A stretch of DNA of 64,000 nucleotides from Edaphochlamys debaryana. Taxonomy: Eukaryota > Chlorophyta > Chlorophyceae > Chlamydomonadales. The stretch spans positions 124,001 through 188,000 of the forward strand of contig JAEHOE010000045.1 of assembly GCA_016858145.1 (NCBI GenBank), given 5' to 3'. The notes under the pieces were generated by a model that searched no databases, had not been told where the DNA came from, and saw only the letters and a program-made list of their open reading frames with translations. Below, in pieces: positions 31,334 to 43,347 of this stretch. Position numbers and translations under genes: made by a program. Position 1 is the stretch's first letter. The number at the start of each line of letters is the position of its first letter.

Positions 31334-34300
31334 ATGGCGTCTCGTTCGTCGAGTGCCTGGGATCCGTGTTGCGTTCGGTGGTGAGCGTGAGCATGAGCAT
31401 TGCCACTTGCACGTCTCCTTGCGGCTGGGATCTCCGGGTCCACGCCGCAAGGAGGCGCATAGTCCCTCGTGTGGACGCATTTGTGCTCCGCAAAGGGCGT
31501 TGCGAGGCCGAGAAGCGCGCGAGGACTGCTGGATGCCAGCGCCGGCAGGTCGGCCGAACCTCGCACAGCAGCCCCTCAGCAACCCCCAGACTTGCTTAGA
31601 TTTGTAGCTTCTATATGATTGCGGATCCTCCAGCCTGTTTGCTGGTGGCGTCGGGACTTCGGCTCCGCTGCTAACTTGCAGTTAGGGCCTCGCCAGGTCG
31701 CGAAACATCTCGGCGTTGGTCCGTATACATAACACATAGCACCAAGAACCACTCGGCAGCGTCTTTGCTTGCTACCCCCCAAACAAGGCGGTCGCGACCA
31801 TGCCGACTGCACGGGCATCCCCACGGCACTTGTCCACTTGCCTTCGTCGCGCTCAGTGCTGACCTGTTCGCTCGTGTGGCCCTTGCGTGACTTCTACTTG
31901 CAGGATCAAGAGAGCTGTCACGCTCCTCGCCCTGATCCTCACCGTCGTCGTCCTCGGCGGGCACCTGATTCTCGCTTGCTGCCCCTGGGCTCTGCTCAAC
32001 CTCAGCGGGGCACCATGGCTCCTATGCTGCGCGCTCGCCTTCCCAGCGCCCACGGTGCTTGTGATGCTCTACCTCCTGGGCCTGCTGGCTTGGTGGGCCG
32101 CCCCGCTCCGTCACCTCGCTCTCATCATGTCGACCGTAGTCGTGGTGGTCGTCGTGTGCGCCTCGAGGCTGGGCTACGCCGCCTGCCGCCATCTCTGCTT
32201 CAAGGCCTGCCGCAAGGACAACAGTCAGCAGGTGAGGGCAGGTCTGGGAAAGGGATTCTCCATGTCTGCATCTCAACCCGGAGAAGCCAGCGGAGCGAGG
32301 GCGAGGGGGGCGGCCCTGCGGCAAGGTGTAAACGGCTCTGGAGGGACTGAGCGAGCGCCTCTGCCTGGGGGCTTTGTGGGGCCTTGGAGAAAGGAGGTCG
32401 GAGGATGCCTGGCTGTAACCCATGCCACACAAGATGCCAACGACCGGGAGGCTGGCGCGTGCGTAACCCGCCTTCCCTTGCCTACCCCTTGCCCGTTCCT
32501 CCTAGGCACCTGCCCGCAAGGCCAAGCGATGCCGTCGGCGCCGGTCATCCAAGCGCCCCGCAGCCTCCTTCAAGCTCCCCGTATCCTCCTCCAAGGCCCC
32601 CGCACCCTCCTTCAAGGCCCCCGCACCGTCCGCCTCCAAGGCCCCAGCCTCCGCCTCCGGGGCCCCCTCATCTGCCTCCGAGGCCCCCGCATCCGCCCCG
32701 CCCTCGTCCCAAGCCCGCCAGTCCAGCTGCGGCAGCGGCCAGCCCAGCCCCGCTGACTCCAGCAAGCCCTCATGCACTAGCAGCCTGGGCCGCACCACCC
32801 CCAGCGCCTCGCCGGCCCCCACGGCCCCGGGCACCGCCTGCCCCTCAGCCGCCACCACGTCAGCACCTGGTGTGGATGCGGCTGTGACCAAGGCTGCCAC
32901 CGTCGCCGCCCCGTCCGCTTCCGGCGCCTCACAGCCCTCCGCTCCTCGCTCCGTGACGCTTCTGAGCCTCCTCAGACGTCCTGCCGCCATCGCCCAGCCC
33001 GCCGCCAATCCCGCCGCCGCCCCCCCTCCTCCGTCGCCCCTCCCCGTCGCGGCCTCCACCAGCCTGTCCCGCGCGGTCGCCGGTGCCCTGCTCACATGCA
33101 TGCGCGACACGCTACCCAAGTGGCCACTGCGCTCCTTTCCGGAGGTGGCACCAGCGTTCAGCCAGGGCCTGTCCTTCACGCCCCTCGGCGCACCCTCCGG
33201 AGGGCCCACAGCCGCCGACGGCCCCGCCCAGCCCCACGTCCTCCGCCGAGCCACCGTGCAGAAGGGCACCCTGCCCCGCTCCGCCCTGCCTCGCTCCGCC
33301 TTCACTGCCGCCCCCACCTCCGCCTCCTCCGGCTCCGGCTCTGCCACCGTCACGGTCTGCCGCAAGGTCTCCACGCTGCCGCTCCACCCGGGCCAGGGCT
33401 CCGCCTGCGGCCCGTCCGTGTGGGCCCTGGCCAAGGCGCTGGCTCGGTGCGCGTGCGACGAGCTGGTCGCCCACGCGGTGCGGCAGGGCTCCCTGGCGCT
33501 GGCGGAGGGCAGCCTGGAGGCGGCCAACCGCCGCTCGGTGCCGCTGCTGGCGTGGAGCGTGGAGCCCACGCCCGGGCAGCCCGACAGCCTGGACCTGGTG
33601 CTGTACACGCCCTGGGCGGAGCAGGGCGACGTCAGCAGCTACGTGCGCCGCATCGCCCGGGGCCTCATGGGCGCACGGGGCCCCGCCCCCGCCTCCGCCT
33701 CCGCCTCCGCCGCCTCCCCCTCCGGCCCCCGCATGGGCCGCTCCGCGCTGCTGGCCCTGGTCCTGGCCACCGCCCAGCACGTGCTGGCGCTGCAGTGGGC
33801 GGGGCTGGTGGAGGGAGACTACAAGCACGCCAACCTCGTCATCACGCAGGACGACCCCGCCCCCGGGGCCCGGCCGGGCGTCGCCGCCATCGACCCCGAC
33901 GGCTGCCACTCCCTGCCCGGCGCCCTGCCGCCCTTCGCCTCCAGCGCCCTCCGCACGCCCGGCATGCGCCTCACGACCCTGGGCCAGGCCCTGCTGCGGG
34001 CCTGGGCCGCCGCCACCGTGCCGGCCAGCGTGGTGACGCCCGGCATGCGCCCGCCCGAGGCCTGCTACGCCCAGGCCCGCCGCATCGCGGACCGCCTCGA
34101 GCCCCGGCCCTGGGCCCTGCCCGGCTCGTGGCGCGAGGCGGCCCTGGCGGAGCTGGTGGAGGCCATGGAGCGGGGGGAGGACGTGGCGGAGCTGGCCCGC
34201 AGCGGCCGCTCGCACCTGTGCCCCGGTAGCATGGTCTGCCTGTGGGCCCGCGCCTGGCTGCAGGAGCTGGGCTGCGTGCAGGCCGAGCTGGAGGCGCGGA

Positions 34301-34461
34301 GGGACGCGGCCTGCCTGCCCGACATCGGCCTGGACAACGCGCTGCTGCTCAAGCGCCTGCGGGCGCTGTGCGGGCGCTGCACGGCGCTGCGGCCCTCGCA
34401 GCGGCCCTCGCTGGAGACAGTGCTGCGGGAGCTGGGCCGGATCATCCAGGTGAGCGCCTAG
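31334..34461 (+). CDS. Membrane-anchored divergent protein-kinase-like protein, copy 2 (intact)
   Basis: Seen: exons 31334-31380, 31904-32231 and 32506-34461, all in phase, 776 aa, TAG stop. Residues 20-110 hold three or four hydrophobic helices. Residues 128-141 are basic (RKAKRCRRRRSSKR). About 145-190 is a Ser/Ala/Pro/Lys repeat tract built from SSKAPAPSFKAPAPSASK-like units. The C-terminal 350 residues resemble a protein kinase: a hinge-like segment LDLVLYTPWAEQGDVSSYV, a catalytic-loop-like EGDYKHANLVI near residue 561 (Asp, Lys and Asn in place, His and Arg of HRD missing), IDPDG near 587 where DFG is expected, and RPSQRPSLETVL near 754. No glycine-rich loop or VAIK lysine is evident. 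I infer a membrane-bound, divergent kinase or pseudokinase; substrate unknown. Compare copy 1, which is frameshifted. Confidence 0.7.
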
Positions 34462-35972
34462 GCAGGCCCCGCGGAAGGGGGAGAGAGTGATGAAGGGCGG
34501 GCCGGCGGGCGGCAGCGGCTGGGCCCGCATGCTGCCGGGCCCGTGCTGTCCACAGCTGAGCGAGTGGAGGGGACACAAGCCGGGCTCCAGGAGGAACTGC
34601 TCAAGCAGGGATGGGACACACCCAGCGTGTTCATAGGGCATAGAGATCCATAATGAGGATCACATCACGGTACCACACATGGACTGACAGGATGCTAGAT
34701 ACTGAGATGACACTGAGTGTCAGGGCTGGATGAGCCTTCGTTCGTAGGACATGTGCGACAGATGGCGATAGGAACATAGCTGGCAGATGCTCCATAGCCG
34801 CTGTGCAAGACCGTACGGCGGTCCACAGCCGTAGCAGACGAGGGCTGGCAGCTGTGATTGCTGCTGCTGGTCCGCCCATAGGCTGGCAGGATTCTGGGTA
34901 CTGAGATGACCGTGAGTGCCATGGCTAGATGAGCCATGGACTGTAGGACTTTGTGATAGCTGATGATGGCGTGGGAACATGGCACAGTAAGAGCCACGTT
35001 AGAATGTTAGGGCGTGCCAAGGTATTTAAGTAGGCAGGCTCTGGCACTGACCAAGCTGCTTGGATGAGAACTTGCTCGGAGGCAAGCTAGCTGTATGTAT
35101 TCTTGCCGAAGAGGCGTGCACGTGCCTTGCCAACCCACATGGCATGGCGAGCACGCATGGGGAGTGAGGTACCTGTGTGTCAGCGGGTAGTGGGATACGC
35201 AGTAGATGATTGCTTTCCGTAGGGCCCGCCACGAGTTTGAAGGCTCGAGTGCGTAAGGTGAGTGTAGTGAGCGGGCTCGTAACCTGCTCGACCTGAAGGA
35301 GTCCTGGAGGAACAGATTTGATGAGGCTATGGCGCTGTCCTCAAGATGCATGGCCAGATCTGCTACGGCCGTGGGCCAGTAGCGACGGAGTGGATGAGGC
35401 ATGTGCGCTGTGCACATCCTGTAACACAGTGCAGACAGACGCGGCTTGTGCCTTGCCCGTAGCCCCCATCCGGAAGACCGGAACACCGACCTCGTAACAC
35501 CACATCCCAAGTCCGTAAGGCACAAGCAAACCAAGGCCAGCTGCTCTCATCCAGCCCTGACGGGTCTTCTGTACTCCTCAGCGCAGCACGCCCAGCACTC
35601 TGTATCAATCCCACATGCAAGCCCGGCCCGCAGCCGCCCCCATCATCCGATGCAGGTCCACTCCTGGGGCACACCGCATTCCAGCGCGAGCCCCTGAAGT
35701 CTAGCCACCATCGACGCCTTTGACAAATGCGTGGTGCGATGAAGCCCTCAAGCGTCAAGCCGCCCCCTCTGTATTCCCCGAACCCCACTTGCGAGCCCCA
35801 CGGGCCTGCTGTCTTCGCCGCGCCACTTCCTTACTGGCCTGCTGAGGCGTACAAGTGATACTCCTCATCACACCTGCGGCGACATTGTGCCTCTGGGCCG
35901 GCTTGCCCCTGCCAACCCCTCCCTTAGCCTATCTGCTCAGCCCCTTTCCCCCAGTTGATCACATCTTCTCGC
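34462..35972. other. Intergenic between convergent genes
   Basis: Up to 34982 this is duplicated sequence. 34983-35972 is unique and shows no gene. TGTAA at 35420-35424 may end the copy 2 transcript. Confidence 0.55.
35420..35424 (+). promoter_or_regulatory. TGTAA motif downstream of kinase-like copy 2
   Basis: About 960 bases past the stop codon; the nearest clear TGTAA. Confidence 0.35.
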
Positions 35973-38900
35973 CTACAGCCCCGGCAGGTCCCCATGTGAG
36001 TCCCCGAACGCCAGGCTCCTGCTGAGGGTATCTACAAGCCCAGCCATCCACGCCACGTCCTCTGCCACCAGCCGGTTCTTGGGCGTCAGCTCCACGTGTG
36101 CCCCGTGCTGGTAGCCCCCCGCACCGGCTCCGCTGGGGCCCGCGCCGCCGCTGCTCTCGCGCACGCCCACGCCCACGCCACTCTCACGTGCCTTGAGCGG
36201 TGGCAGTGCGGCCGGGCGCGGGAGCGACGACGGGAAAGCTGGGGCGGGGTCAGATGCCAGCGCGGCGGCAGCGAGGGCGGCTGCGCCGCCGCCGCCGAAG
36301 CCGCCCGACGAAGAGGTGGAGCCGCGCGCAGCGGAGGCGGCGTGGCTGGGCGAGTGGCTGGGGGACTGGTGGGTGGGCGTGAAGCCGGGGCTCGACTCGC
36401 GCGCGGCGCCGATGGAGGGCGACTTGATGAGCTCCGCGCCCCGCGGCCCGCTCATGAGCTTGTGCAGCTGCACCAGGGAGCCGTACAGCGCACTGGTCTG
36501 GTCCTTGAGCTCCTTCTTCTCCTCCACGCTCAGCCGAGAGGTGCTCGCCAGCGCCGCCAGGGCGGTGCCCATGGCGGCGATCTGGGCGCCGCCGCCGCCG
36601 GTGCGCCGGCCTGCGGAGACAGGCGGCGGGGGTATAAGCATCGGCAGGAGGAACAGATTAGAGACAGGAGGCTTTGTGCGGTCCCATGTTTACTAGACAC
36701 TGTGCCTTCCCAGCCCCTCGGCAGGGCCGCCCGGACACAGGCACTCACTGGGCGACACCGTCTCCCCCAGCAGCACCGAGTCCGCCTCCTCGCCCGCCGT
36801 GCTGCCGGTGCGGGACCGCGACTGCGACTGCCGCGCCTCCACCGCCAGCCCCTGCCCCTGCCCCAGCCCCTGCCCGCTGCTGCGAGCCAAGCTGGCCCGC
36901 GCCGGCTCCCCGTGCCCCGGCCCGTGCGGCTGCGGTCCCTCCGTCGATCGCCGCGACGGAGTTTGCGCCTGCGCCTGCTCCCGCTCCGCGCGCAGCCGCT
37001 CCTTCTCCTGCCTCGCCCGCAGCGCCTCCAGCCCCGTGGTGTCGGCCGTGCCGCTGCCCCCGTCCTGCCAGGGCTGGCGGTCGCCCCAGGCCTTGGTCTT
37101 GCCCGCGGGCGCCCCCGCCTCCACCACGAAGGGCGCGTCGTCGTGGCTGTGCCCCGGGTCCAGGTGCGAGCCGCCCAGCCGGTCGCCCCCCAGGCGGTCC
37201 AGGTAGTCCAGGTCGCTGCGGGAGAGGGGCGGGGGGGAGAGGGGTCAAGCGAAAGCTTAGGGGTTAAGCACGCTGACCACCTCGGACCATGGGTACATCA
37301 ACCCAACCCGAGACCGTATGGAGAGCCATCGCCCAACCGCGCCCCAGCGTCCACCGGGACCCCCCGCACCTCTGCTGCAGTCCGTCCGCCATCAGGCTGG
37401 AGCGCGCGGTGCCGCCCTCCGCCCCCACCAGGGCCATGGAGGCAAGCAGCTGGGAGGCAGCCGCCTCCTCGTCGCCCTCCTCCTCCTGCTCGGCTTCTGC
37501 CTCCTCCTCCTCCTCGTCCTCCTCCTCCTCTTCCTGCTCCGCCTCCTCCTGCTCCTCCTCGTCGCCCGCTGCGGCGGAGCGCGCGTGGCTCCGCAGGCTC
37601 GCGTGGCTGCGGGATACCTCCTGCTGAGAGGGGAGCACGCGGCACAGATAGGGGGGGCTGAGAGTGAGCTCATTGCGGATCCCGCTCCGAGGGAGGGAGC
37701 ACACGATCCCCGTTCCAAGGGAGGTAGCAGACGGTACCCTGACTGCATGCACGCGAAGCTGTGATCGCTGTCTCGATGGGCTGGGTCCAACCCTCAATCA
37801 GGGTATGCGGCACCGGCCCTGAGCGCCCCCCTGCCCATGCGCCGCTGCACGCCAGCCCCGGGGCCAACAGGCAGAGCCCAGCGGTAGCCTGCCACCCAAG
37901 CACACCAGCAAGGGGCGCGTGGGCAGCGTTGGCGCCGGCCGCCCTCCGCACGCGCCCTGTGACGCCCTCCCCCCGCCCCGCCTTTTCACTCCCCTCCCCC
38001 CCCCCGCCCCCACCCCACCTGCAGCTTCATCTGCACCAGGCTGTTGAGGGCGCCCAGCGACTGCCGCAGCACCGACAGCTCCCGGGAGGCGCTCACGCCG
38101 CCGGAGCGCCCCCCCGCCGCCGCCGCGCTGCGGCCCCCGGCCGTCGTGCCGCCCTCGTCCTCCTGCCCCTCCGCCTCCTCGCCCTCCGCCGCCTCCTGCT
38201 CCCCGCCGCCCTCCTCCGCCTCCTCGAAGTCGTCCTCGTACTCGTCGAACTCCTCATCCCCGTACTCGTCCTCCGCCTCGCCCCCGCCCGAGGCCCGGCC
38301 GCTGCGGGCACCGGGCGAGGGGGCGGAGGCGCGGGCGGATGGGGGCGGCTCGTAGGGGGAGCCCGAGGGAGCCGAGGCCGAGGCACGGGGGGCGAGAGGG
38401 GGCCGCTTGGCGCTCGGGGTCCCGGCGCTGGGACCGGGCGAGGCGGCCGAGAGGGACGCGAGGGAGCGGTTGGCGGCGCCGTCGCCCGCGCGGCCCATGG
38501 CGCCAGAGGTGGACACGTTGCTGCCGCTCAGCCGGCGGCTCTGCCCCAGCGTGCCGCCCACGCCCTCGCCGTCCGCGCCCCACGCGTGTCCCACGTGGGC
38601 CCCCGCGCCCCCGCCGCTGCCCTTGCCGGCCGCCGCCACCCGCGCTGCGGCCTGCTGCGCCGCCGGCGCCGCGGGGTTGAGTGTGGCGATGGCGGAGACC
38701 GTGGATCGCTCCAGCAGGCCGTGGCTCTGCCGGGTGGGGTCGCCGCCGCCCTCGCCCTCGCCATAGCGGGAGGAGGAGGTCCGCCCCAGCGTGCCGCTGC
38801 CGGTGCCCCCGGGGCTGGCGCCGGAGGGGGAGGGCAGCAGCACCACCCGCTCCCCGCCTGCGAGCATTGCCGAGTAGAGGGGGAGGAGTGAGTTGTGGGC

Positions 38901-40615
38901 AAGGGATCACCCAGGCACCCAAGGCTCTGGGCCCCTCCATCGGCCGTGCAACGGTTGGCCACACCAAAGCCCTTCTCGCAAGCTCGGCTCCGCCCCGCCT
39001 GGCCCCCCCTCCCCACCCGCGTTGCTCTGCATCATAGCGTTGGAGCTGTTGGCACGGCGGGGCCCGCCCGGCGGCACCGGCGGCTGGCCGGCGGGCAGGC
39101 GCAGGGGTGGCGGCGAGGCGTTGCGGTGCGTGGCGGCGGAGCGCGTCGGGGTGCCGCCCGCGCGCCGCGTGGCGGTGGTGCCGGGGGCGCTGCTGCTCTG
39201 GTAGGGGTTGTACGGGTTCGGGCGAACTGCGGGAGGGCACGAGCGAGGGCAACCAACCGCACGCGTCACGGCCCCGTCTTCACTCGCGCTGGTACCTTGG
39301 CGCCGTACTGGGCCAGCCGTAGCCCTCTGCACCCCGAGCCGAGCCGCCGCCCTGCCGCCCAGGCACCCTGTGGGGCCCGGCCTCACCCGGCTTGCCCGCG
39401 CTGCCCCCAACGGTCCGCTCGTCCCAGTTCTGCGGCGGCGAGCGGCTGGGCGGCGCCTGCCAGTCCTCGTTCCACGCGGGCCGCCGGCCCCGGCCCAGCG
39501 GGGGCCTGGGCGGCGTGCCGCTGGCGCCCCGGCCCGCGGCCTGGCGCACCAGGGGTATGCCCAGGATGTCCTGCAGCCGCTGGTAAATGAGGTCTGCGCA
39601 CACGGAGGAGCGGTTGGGGCAACACGCACGGGGGTGCATCAGGTGCGGCCCACAGCGTGCCAAGCTACCCACGGCTTCATCGCAGGGTCAGGGCAGGGAA
39701 TTCCCAAGTCCAAGCGCAGGGACTCCAGGGAGGGCGCAGGGACTCACTGTCCAGTTCGTTGACGTCCATGAGTGCCGCCACGGGCACCTTGGCGCCGCCC
39801 GCGGCCCCGCTGCTGGACTGCTTGCGGGCGCCGGGGTTGCGGGCGGCCAGCTCCGCGGCGTAGGGCGAGGGCTTCTTGGCGCTGGCCTTGCCGGCCGCTG
39901 CAGGCAGGCGCGGGAGGTGGGGGGTGCAGCGGTATGGGGAAGAAGCGGGGGTGCATGCGTGGCGTGCAGGCATCGTGCAGGATGGGCCAAGCGGTAGGCG
40001 CTCCGGAGCAGGGCTGGGCTGGCTGTGGGTGCAACGGCGGCCCCTGTCCCAGACTTGGCCGCCGGTATGCTTTGCGTCCTGGATCTTTCGTATTGTGATT
40101 TTGGGCAAGGGCATCTCCCGGCCACATGTCAAAACTCGGCAGCGCTGCGCCTGGCTTCCTCACCCCGGGCCTCAGGCGGGAGCGTGCTCTTCGCCCTATT
40201 GATCATCTTCTCCATCCTCATCCGCCGCTGGTCCTCCTCCTGCCAAAGGGGCAGGCACAGGGTGGGGCAGGGACAGCTTGAGGAGGTACGCCGGCGGCTT
40301 GCACAGGCCGTCGGGTGCGGCGTTGGGGCAGGGGCGGGGTAGCGGCACGGGGTAGCTGCGCGGTGGTTCGAGGTAGCACCGCGCCGTGGGCGCCTGTGCC
40401 GGCGGAGCACCCGCGCTGTCGCGCGTGGTCCCATCGGCGCTGTCGTTCCCGTACTTCCATGCCGTCACCAAACGCAAAGCGTGATTGACACTTCTGGGTC
40501 GCGGCCGCGGGCTGCATGCTGCTGCGGCATGCCGCGCCCCAGCAACGCGGTGGCATCCGCGACCACCTACCCATTTGTTGACTGCGGGGTTGACGTGATA
40601 GCTTGTTTTCTTCAT
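35973..40615 (-). CDS. Unrecognised 961-aa acidic, mostly disordered protein
   Basis: Seen: nine exons, 40571-40615, 40164-40239, 39748-39897, 39387-39593, 39017-39226, 38019-38857, 37370-37623, 36749-37215, 35973-36610, every junction GT-AG and in phase. It starts MKKTSYHVNPAVNKW followed by EEDQRRMRMEKMINRAKSTL, a helical conserved-looking head. Short helical islands follow: VAALMDVNELDNLIYQRLQD and VLRQSLGALNSLVQMKLQ. Two acidic tracts lie near residues 425-470 (DEYGDEEFDEYEDDFEE) and 530-565. The C terminus has a coiled-coil-like LSVEEKKELKDQTSALYGSL and ends LAFGDSHGDLPGL. The rest is Ser/Gly/Ala-rich. Architecture resembles ciliary or centrosomal scaffold proteins, but that is only impression. 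No catalytic motif. Divergent from the proteasome gene. Confidence 0.75.
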
Positions 40616-40907
40616 CCTCAACAGTGTCGAGGCATGGGTCGCGCAAACTCGGTAGCCCCGCAAGGAGCGGTTATCACTACCAGGTATTGTGCTTATGTTG
40701 GCCTCACCATCACGAGAGGGTCTTGCCGGGCGTCTGCAAAGGCTCGCCTGCCGTTTTCCCATTCGGAGTGCTGCATTCCGAGTTTGGCAGCCCTCCTCTT
40801 CGCATTCCCCTTGCCGCACACGAGCACCGCAATCTACCTTGCACGCCACATACCGCTGCATTAGGTCTTGCTTGACACCGCGACGTTTGGTAGATCTCCG
40901 CGCGAAA
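40616..40907. promoter_or_regulatory. Shared divergent promoter (961-aa protein / proteasome beta-1)
   Basis: 292 bases separate the two start codons on opposite strands. No clear core elements identified. Confidence 0.5.
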
Positions 40908-42460
40908 ATGGGGCAAGACGGGCCTGGCGACCTGACGATGGTGCCCGTGTCTATGGGCACCACCATCGTTGCTACCACGTTCAATGGAGGTGTGCGGAGG
41001 GCCCGGCGCTGGGGCGCATGGCCTCGGGGACCTCCTCAAGGGCTTACGCGACACCGGTTTCCCCGGCCCCGCCAGGCGTCATCCTAGCGGCCGACTCGCG
41101 GACGTCTTCCGGGGCGTACATTGGGAACCGTGCCACGGATAAAATCACGCCTCTCTGCGACAACGTCTACTGCCTCCGGTCGGGGTCAGCGGCGGACACG
41201 CAGGCCATAGCGGGCTACGTGCAGCACTTCATCGCGCAGCACCAAGCAGAGGAGGTGGGGCACAGGGAGCGGACAGCAGAGGAGCGTGCCTGGGGGGGCG
41301 AGGGCTGTGGCGCTGTATCTCGGACAGCAGGCAGGACCAGACAGGAGGTTGCGGAGGGGCGGCAGGCCCTCAGGCTGAGCTGTCGCGTCCTGAGGACCAT
41401 GGGCAGGCTCGAGGCAGCACGCCGATGGGGGGCGGTTGAGTGCATTGGAAGGGCTGGCTTCGGCCATGGCGGCTGGCCGTCCCCTTGCTGCGCCAGCTGT
41501 CCCGCCCTACGCCGCTGCCCACGCGCCGCGCCCATGCTCCCCCATCCTCTCTGCGGCTTGACGCGCTTGCCAGCAACCGGCCCTGGCCGCACCCACGGGT
41601 GTCGGGGCTTGACGGGACCACACATTGGGGCCCCCCTACGCTCCTACCCCATGCCCTTTCCCCACTTGCGTCCCTCTTCCACTTTCCCCCTCGCCCCTGC
41701 GCAGAACGACCGCATCTCCGTCAAGACGGCCGCCACGCTGGTCCGCACGCTGGCCTACAACAACAAGGACAACCTGTCGGCGGGGCTCATCGTGGCGGGG
41801 TGGGACAAGCACGGGGGGGAGCAGGTGCGGAGAGGGCGGGTGCCGGGGCCCGGGTGCCGTGCTGCGGCCGTAATTATAGAGGGGCCTGGAGAGCAGAAGC
41901 TGGAGCCAGGTAGCAAAAGCTGGAGGATTTGACTGACCAGCCGCCGGCGTCCAGCAGCGTTACAGCTGGGAGGACTGTGGGAGATGGGTGGTTGTGCAGA
42001 CTGACGGCCGGCGGGCTCGGCCTCCTCGTGGCCTGGCTCCTGATTGACCTCACGCAGGGACTCAGCCTGTGTCGTTCCTGACTCCGCTGCGGTAGACCTC
42101 CCGCGGCGCCCCCCACACACACCCCTCCGTGCTCCGCCCGCACACCCCCCTCCCCGCCCCCAGATCTACTCCATCAACCTGGGCGGCACCATGACGCAGG
42201 TGCCGTTCACCATGTCGGGATCCGGATCCACCTACATCTACGGATACGCGGACAAGAACTGGCGGCCCAACATGACGCAGGAGGAGGCGCACGACTTTGT
42301 GCAGCGGTGCATCCGCTACGCCATCGCGTGGGACGCGTCCAGCGGGGGCTGCATCCGCACGGTCACCATCACCAAGGACGGGGTCAAGCGCGTGTTTATT
42401 CCCGGGGAGGAGATCCCGCCCTGCTTTGGGGAGCTGCCGCGGGAGGCGCGGGTCGGGTAG
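40908..42460 (+). CDS. PBA1: 20S proteasome subunit beta-1 (caspase-like)
   Basis: Known: beta-1 (PSMB6/PBA1) carries the caspase-like active site of the 20S core. Seen: exons 40908-40989, 41076-41254, 41705-41824 and 42164-42460, 225 aa. The 17-residue propeptide ends SMG before TTIVATTF, so Thr18 becomes the catalytic Thr1 after self-cleavage. The block [20 protein letters not shown] carries Asp17, and TDKITPL carries Lys33. [13 protein letters not shown] and [18 protein letters not shown] are typical of beta-1 C-terminal halves. Length fits the family after the short propeptide. TGTAA lies at 42733-42737. Ordinary, complete gene. Confidence 0.93.
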
Positions 42461-43347
42461 TGCGGCGCTGGCGGGGCCGGGGTAGGGTTATGAGGGTGGG
42501 GCTGGGGCAGGGGGGCGCCGGGGAAGAGGGCACACGCTGGGGAAGGTGGTGGAGGAATGGCTGCGGTATTGTGGAGAGAGGGGGCATCGGCTACAGGGAG
42601 AGCGCGAGGCGGTTTAGGAGGGTGCAAGGCACAGAGTCCAGACACCGTTCATTAGGAGGAGCTGTGGCGTTGCACGCAGGAGGCGTTGATTGGGGCCGCC
42701 TTGAGGCGGGGGACCAGGGCCGCAACAGACGTTGTAAGCGGAGGAGAGGAAGACGAGGCAGCCCTCGACTTGCAGCTGTGTCCGGGGCGCGCGCACCGGC
42801 TCACCTTCGGAGATGGGCGGACAGTCGCGCTGGAGCGTGCTGTGGTTGAAAAGCCTCATCAGTTACTGGCTGGGGCAACAGCTGTGTAAGCGGCTCGCAG
42901 GCTACCGTGATCAGCGAAAGCACAAGCTGGCAGAGACTTCGTAGACTACCCTGACGAGGGTCAAGAGGCAAGCTGGCTTCGGGCTCTTGCTTCTAGCTGT
43001 ACAGAGCTCCAGAGTACACACGCATCTCACTCGGCCGGCCTGGTCCTCTTGGACGCAGGCGGCGGGCACCAATCCACCCACGACGCCAAGAGCCACTGCG
43101 CGCCGTCCGACACGTTAGCTATCTTCTCCCTGCGCCCAGCCGACCAGCGGGCCCGAGGCCTACAACCCCTGTGCCACTCGCATAGCCGCCTGGGGCTCGG
43201 CGCGCAGGGCCCCTGCCTTCGCCCCCATGGCCAAGGCCTAGAATGTCAGTCATCTACCCAGCACAATCCCGTGTCCACCTGGGCCGTGCGCTCCCTATCA
43301 GACCCCCGTCCACACCAACGCCCCCCTGGTGCCCCCCCTCCACCACG
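42461..43347. other. Convergent intergenic region
   Basis: 3' UTR of the proteasome gene (TGTAA at 42733-42737 and again near 42884) and of the minus-strand DPY30 gene. No other gene seen. Confidence 0.6.
42733..42737 (+). promoter_or_regulatory. TGTAA polyadenylation signal (PBA1)
   Basis: TGTAA 273 bases after the TAG stop. Confidence 0.55.

Larger units (their letters stand above)
29830..34982 (+). repeat. Direct segmental duplication, copy 2
   Basis: About 5.15 kb homologous to 23246-28435. Homology begins abruptly in the C-rich tract just before the POLQ exon that starts at 29836 and fades after the GGGAACATG near 34982. A 27-base insertion relative to copy 1 lies near 34818. Confidence 0.9.

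Noticed and set aside
36096..37661. Plus-strand 521-aa open frame across the 36-37.6 kb region.
   Set aside because: Antisense to four in-phase exons of the 961-aa minus-strand gene and reads through its introns.
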